Shown here: positions 6,685 through 8,511 of the stretch, one piece after another | How positions within the stretch are numbered: position 1 is the stretch's first letter | How the letters are laid out: every line of letters starts with the position of its first letter | Source: Candidatus Gastranaerophilales bacterium | Lineage (GTDB): Bacteria; Cyanobacteriota; Vampirovibrionia; Gastranaerophilales; Gastranaerophilaceae | DNA: 8,511 nt | Reading direction: 5' to 3' | Assembly: GCA_944323095.1 (NCBI GenBank) | Contig: CALURE010000062.1 | Coordinates: forward strand, 1-8,511 | Made by a program: the position numbers and the translations under genes | Notes under the pieces: generated by a model | Database searches by the model: none | Told to the model about the DNA's origin: nothing | Seen by the model: only the letters and a program-made list of their open reading frames with translations

Positions 6685-7230
6685 CTAATTATACCAGTTT
6701 TGTGCCTTTTGAATTCCGTTGGCAAGATAATACTCAATTGCTTCATCAGCCCGTTTTAGAACTTCTTTTAATTCCTCCAGATGTTCCTTTGGAAAGTTTT
6801 GCAGAACGTAGTTTTCTGAAGGAATATTTGGTTGAGGCCCTATGCCAATTTTTAATCTGTCAAAATTTTGGGTTCCGATATGTTTAATAATGGATTTTAT
6901 TCCGTTATGCCCGCCGTCAGACCCGTTTGCGCGAAATCTAATGCGGCCGAGATCCAGCGCAATATCATCATAAACAATCAAAATATCTTTGACATCAATT
7001 TTGTAATAGTCCATAACCGCACGCACTGATTCCCCTGAAAGATTCATAAAAGTTGTCGGCTTTATCAGAATATTTTCGCCCATTTTGGTTATAAAACATT
7101 TGAGCTTTTTGTCTTCTTTAAAAGTAATATTGTTATCCATAGCCCATTTATCAAGCACCATAAAACCTGCATTATGCCGTGTAAAACAGTATTTTTCTCC
7201 GATATTTCCCAGTCCTGCAATTAACTTCAT
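6685..7230 (-). CDS. pth: Peptidyl-tRNA hydrolase
   Basis: Cytoplasmic enzyme that cleaves the ester bond of peptidyl-tRNAs dropped by stalled ribosomes and so recycles tRNA. At 181 residues it is slightly short for bacterial Pth. Signature residues are in place: Asn9 in GLGN, the catalytic His19 in TRHNAGF (17-23), Asn63 in TTFMNLSG (59-66), Asp89 in VYDD (86-89), and Asn109 in GGHNG (106-110). One oddity is Ile10 where the motif GLGNPG normally has Pro. The start ATG has AAAAGGA (7237-7243, minus strand) six bases upstream. It is transcribed divergently from the HTH gene and toward the TPR gene, with no terminator visible in between. Confidence 0.96.
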   Translation of the reverse strand: MKLIAGLGNIGEKYCFTRHNAGFMVLDKWAMDNNITFKEDKKLKCFITKMGENILIKPTTFMNLSGESVRAVMDYYKIDVKDILIVYDDIALDLGRIRFRANGSDGGHNGIKSIIKHIGTQNFDRLKIGIGPQPNIPSENYVLQNFPKEHLEELKEVLKRADEAIEYYLANGIQKAQNWYN

Positions 7231-7236
7231 TTTTTA

Positions 7237-7243
7237 TCCTTTT
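7237..7243 (-). promoter_or_regulatory. Ribosome binding site of pth
   Basis: AAAAGGA on the minus strand, six bases before the ATG at 7230-7228. Confidence 0.65.
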
Positions 7244-7315
7244 ACAAGCAATTACCCTTATATTTCTTATTTTAACTTAAATAAATATTAGCATATCTGT
7301 TTACCGTATTTACGC

Positions 7316-7344
7316 TTAACAAAAAGATAAAAAACTCGTATTTT
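7316..7344 (+). promoter_or_regulatory. Possible promoter of the HTH gene
   Basis: TTAACA (7316-7321), 17 bases, then TATTTT (7339-7344), in the 143-bp gap shared with the divergent pth gene. The -10 box is imperfect and the whole gap is AT-rich, so this is tentative. Confidence 0.3.
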
Positions 7345-7373
7345 AAGAATGCTAAAAGATGAGGATATGAGTT

Positions 7374-7937
7374 ATGAAAAATAAACCAATAATTCAAGAG
7401 AAAAGTTCTGAAAAAGTCGCAAAGTTTCTGGAGAAAAATTCCCTGCACAAAAAAGACTTTGCAGAAATGATAGGTGTAACGCTTTCATATGTGTATAACC
7501 TTATAGATAATACCATTCCGTTTTCTACCCGCGGAACTACATTAGAGCGTATTGCAACAGTAATGGAAATTGAACCTGAAGAATTTGAAGAATACAAAAT
7601 TCCTCAGGAGCCTATTTTGATAGATGACTCGGTAGAATTTTTTAAAGATATAATGAAACAAAAAGGCATGTCGGTTATTAATTTTTTAAAAGCATTTCCG
7701 CGTAAAAAACGTCTGGATATTGTAGATATGCTAAGGGGAACGCTCCCTATCCCCATTGATTTTAAAGAATTAACAATGATTGCGCAGGTATTGGATTTGA
7801 GCAAAGACGACATATATTCTATGTGGGAAAAGCGGATGAAACAGGTTCTTGAAAGTAACGGAATGAATATTTATTCCAATGCTGCCCTTGTAAATTCCAT
7901 GTTTGATTGCGCAAAGAAGTTTATTCACTTAAAATAA
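7374..7937 (+). CDS. Protein with two Cro/C1-type helix-turn-helix modules
   Basis: Probable DNA-binding regulator of 187 residues. The first XRE-like module spans about 14-71, with KKDFAEMIGVTLSYVYNLID (26-45) as the HTH core and LERIATVMEIEPEEF (57-71) as its closing helices. The second, more degenerate module spans about 88-150: FFKDIMKQKGMSVINFLKAF resembles its first helices and ELTMIAQVLDLSKDDIY (132-148) its last. The C-terminal 35 residues match nothing I recognise. GAGGA at 7361-7365 lies eight bases before the ATG. An overlapping ATG at 7367 opens only a five-codon frame. It is divergent from pth and sits beside a palindromic element and an integrase, so it could be a mobile-element regulator or an ordinary chromosomal gene. 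Its target is unknown. Confidence 0.75.
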   Translation: MKNKPIIQEKSSEKVAKFLEKNSLHKKDFAEMIGVTLSYVYNLIDNTIPFSTRGTTLERIATVMEIEPEEFEEYKIPQEPILIDDSVEFFKDIMKQKGMSVINFLKAFPRKKRLDIVDMLRGTLPIPIDFKELTMIAQVLDLSKDDIYSMWEKRMKQVLESNGMNIYSNAALVNSMFDCAKKFIHLK

Positions 7938-7952
7938 ATTTTTAGCACGTTT

Positions 7953-8085
7953 GTCGCGATTCGTCTTGGATTTGCTCCGTGCTCACGGAGTCTCACCTAA
8001 AAGCCTTGCGGCTTAGCGGGTTCATTCCGTTCGCTATCAGGACTCATTTCATTCTGGTCGTACGCAAATCCGCCGAACGCGCGAC
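7953..8085. repeat. GC-rich palindromic element, about 133 bp, with long imperfect terminal inverted repeats
   Basis: The two ends can fold on each other: GTCGCG (7953-7958) with CGCGAC (8080-8085), TTCG (7960-7963) with CGAA (8074-8077), and GGATTTGC (7968-7975) with GCAAATCC (8064-8071), 18 matched positions with small bulges. Inside are three smaller hairpins: CTCCGT/ACGGAG (7975-7980/7985-7990), AAGCC/GGCTT (8001-8005/8010-8014) and TAGCG/CGCTA (8014-8018/8032-8036; shares T8014 with the previous one). By hand count the segment is about 55% G+C, far above its surroundings. It lacks a reading frame of note and a trailing T run. It could be a MITE-like or REP-like dispersed repeat, a structured RNA, or a recombination site. 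Confidence 0.6.
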
Positions 8086-8187
8086 CTATCTCTTTCCAAG
8101 TTATTTTATATCTTTTTTGCATTATAATTTATCTCAAATTCTATAATAATTGCGGAAATACATCAAAATAGTTATATTTGTTGGATT
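8086..8187. other. AT-rich spacer between palindromic element and integrase
   Basis: I see no gene and no clear terminator hairpin after the integrase stop. The stretch returns to high A+T content immediately after the GC-rich element. Confidence 0.4.
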
Positions 8188-8511
8188 TTATAAAACAAAC
8201 TGCTTGTAACTGTTATCTATTTCGTCCTGCTCAATGCCTATATAACGCAAAGTAATTTTAGGGTTTGAGTGGTTAAATATCATTTGCAACATCGCAACAT
8301 CTTTGAACTGCTTGTAATGGTGATAGCCAAAACTCTTTCTCATGCTGTGTGTGCCTATGTTTACAGAAATTCCGACAGCTTCACAAGCCTCATTCAACAT
8401 TCTATATGCCTGCGAACGGTCAAGCCGCTTTTGTTTTTGGCTTAAAAATAACGGTTCATCATCCTCTTTATCTTTTATAAATTCCTGTATAAGTTTTTTC
8501 AATTTGTCATT
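8188..8511 (-). CDS. Tyrosine recombinase / site-specific integrase, C-terminal part (runs off the window)
   Basis: The minus-strand frame is open to the last base of the window, so only the C-terminal half (about 107 codons) is visible; a TTG at 8502-8500 is not needed as a start. Counting from that TTG, the catalytic motifs are HSMR (52-55; the HxxR box in GTHSMRKSFGY), His78 in IFNHSNP and the nucleophile Tyr87 in TLRYIGI. These are the second half of the R..K..HxxR..H..Y set of phage and transposon-type integrases; the first Arg lies beyond the window edge. QAYRMLNEACEAVGI (31-45) is the usual helix before the HxxR box. The protein ends 17 residues after Tyr87, normal for the family. It suggests the edge of a prophage or other integrative element extending to the right. 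Confidence 0.9.
   Translation of the reverse strand, partial: NDKLKKLIQEFIKDKEDDEPLFLSQKQKRLDRSQAYRMLNEACEAVGISVNIGTHSMRKSFGYHHYKQFKDVAMLQMIFNHSNPKITLRYIGIEQDEIDNSYKQFVL

Noticed and set aside
7944..7983. AGCACG/CGTGCT inverted repeat overlapping the left end of the palindromic element
   Set aside because: Six pairs only, competing with the better outer stem and inner hairpin; kept out as a separate feature.
8500..8502. TTG as start codon of the integrase
   Set aside because: The frame continues open to the window edge and half of the expected catalytic domain is missing upstream, so this is an internal Leu codon.
1..8511. CRISPR array, tRNA or rRNA genes
   Set aside because: No regularly spaced repeats, no cloverleaf-like tRNA with a TTCRA arm and CCA end, and no rRNA-like conserved segments were seen on either strand.

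Overview
The window is AT-rich bacterial DNA with short intergenic gaps and clear AGGAG/AAGGA-type ribosome binding sites. The prepilin-like protein at 4369-5154 carries the N-terminal motif FTLAEVLITLGIIGVVAA. From memory, this form is very common in gut Candidatus Gastranaerophilales (Melainabacteria/Vampirovibrionia, the non-photosynthetic relatives of cyanobacteria). Together with a ClpC of cyanobacterial/Firmicute type and many AT-rich promoters, it makes that group my best guess for the source. This is inference; no 16S gene is present.

Layout. 1-340 has no gene. It holds a pyrimidine-rich stretch, a perfect short palindrome (117-137), and a small hairpin followed directly by a run of ten G (230-239). 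341-2933 is a complete clpC unit with promoter, RBS, 831-codon gene and a strong terminator. 2938-4217 is a complete PilC/GspF-type inner-membrane platform gene whose best promoter lies so close to the ATG that the mRNA may be leaderless. 4283-5212 is a type IV pilin-like gene with its own promoter, RBS and terminator. In this sequence its best start codon (ATG 4343) is out of frame with the body because of a second ten-G run (4373-4382). Eleven or eight G would join them, which points to a phase-variable (or slippage-decoded) pilin. 5211-7230, minus strand, holds pth (peptidyl-tRNA hydrolase) and, 73 bp downstream, a 466-residue TPR-repeat protein. 7316-7937, plus strand, divergent from pth, encodes a protein with two Cro/C1-type HTH modules. 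7938-8187 has no gene but contains a compact GC-rich palindromic element (7953-8085). 8188-8511, minus strand, is the C-terminal catalytic part of a tyrosine recombinase that runs off the window.

How the parts relate. clpC, pth and the TPR gene look like chromosomal core or conserved genes. The PilC/GspF protein and the pilin-like protein are expected to work in the same kind of envelope machine (type IV pilus or type II secretion-like), but each has its own promoter. The right end (HTH regulator, palindromic element, integrase) looks like the edge of an integrated mobile element. The most interesting signals are the ten-G switch in the pilin leader, the second ten-G run with similar flanks upstream of clpC, and the GC-rich palindromic element next to the integrase.
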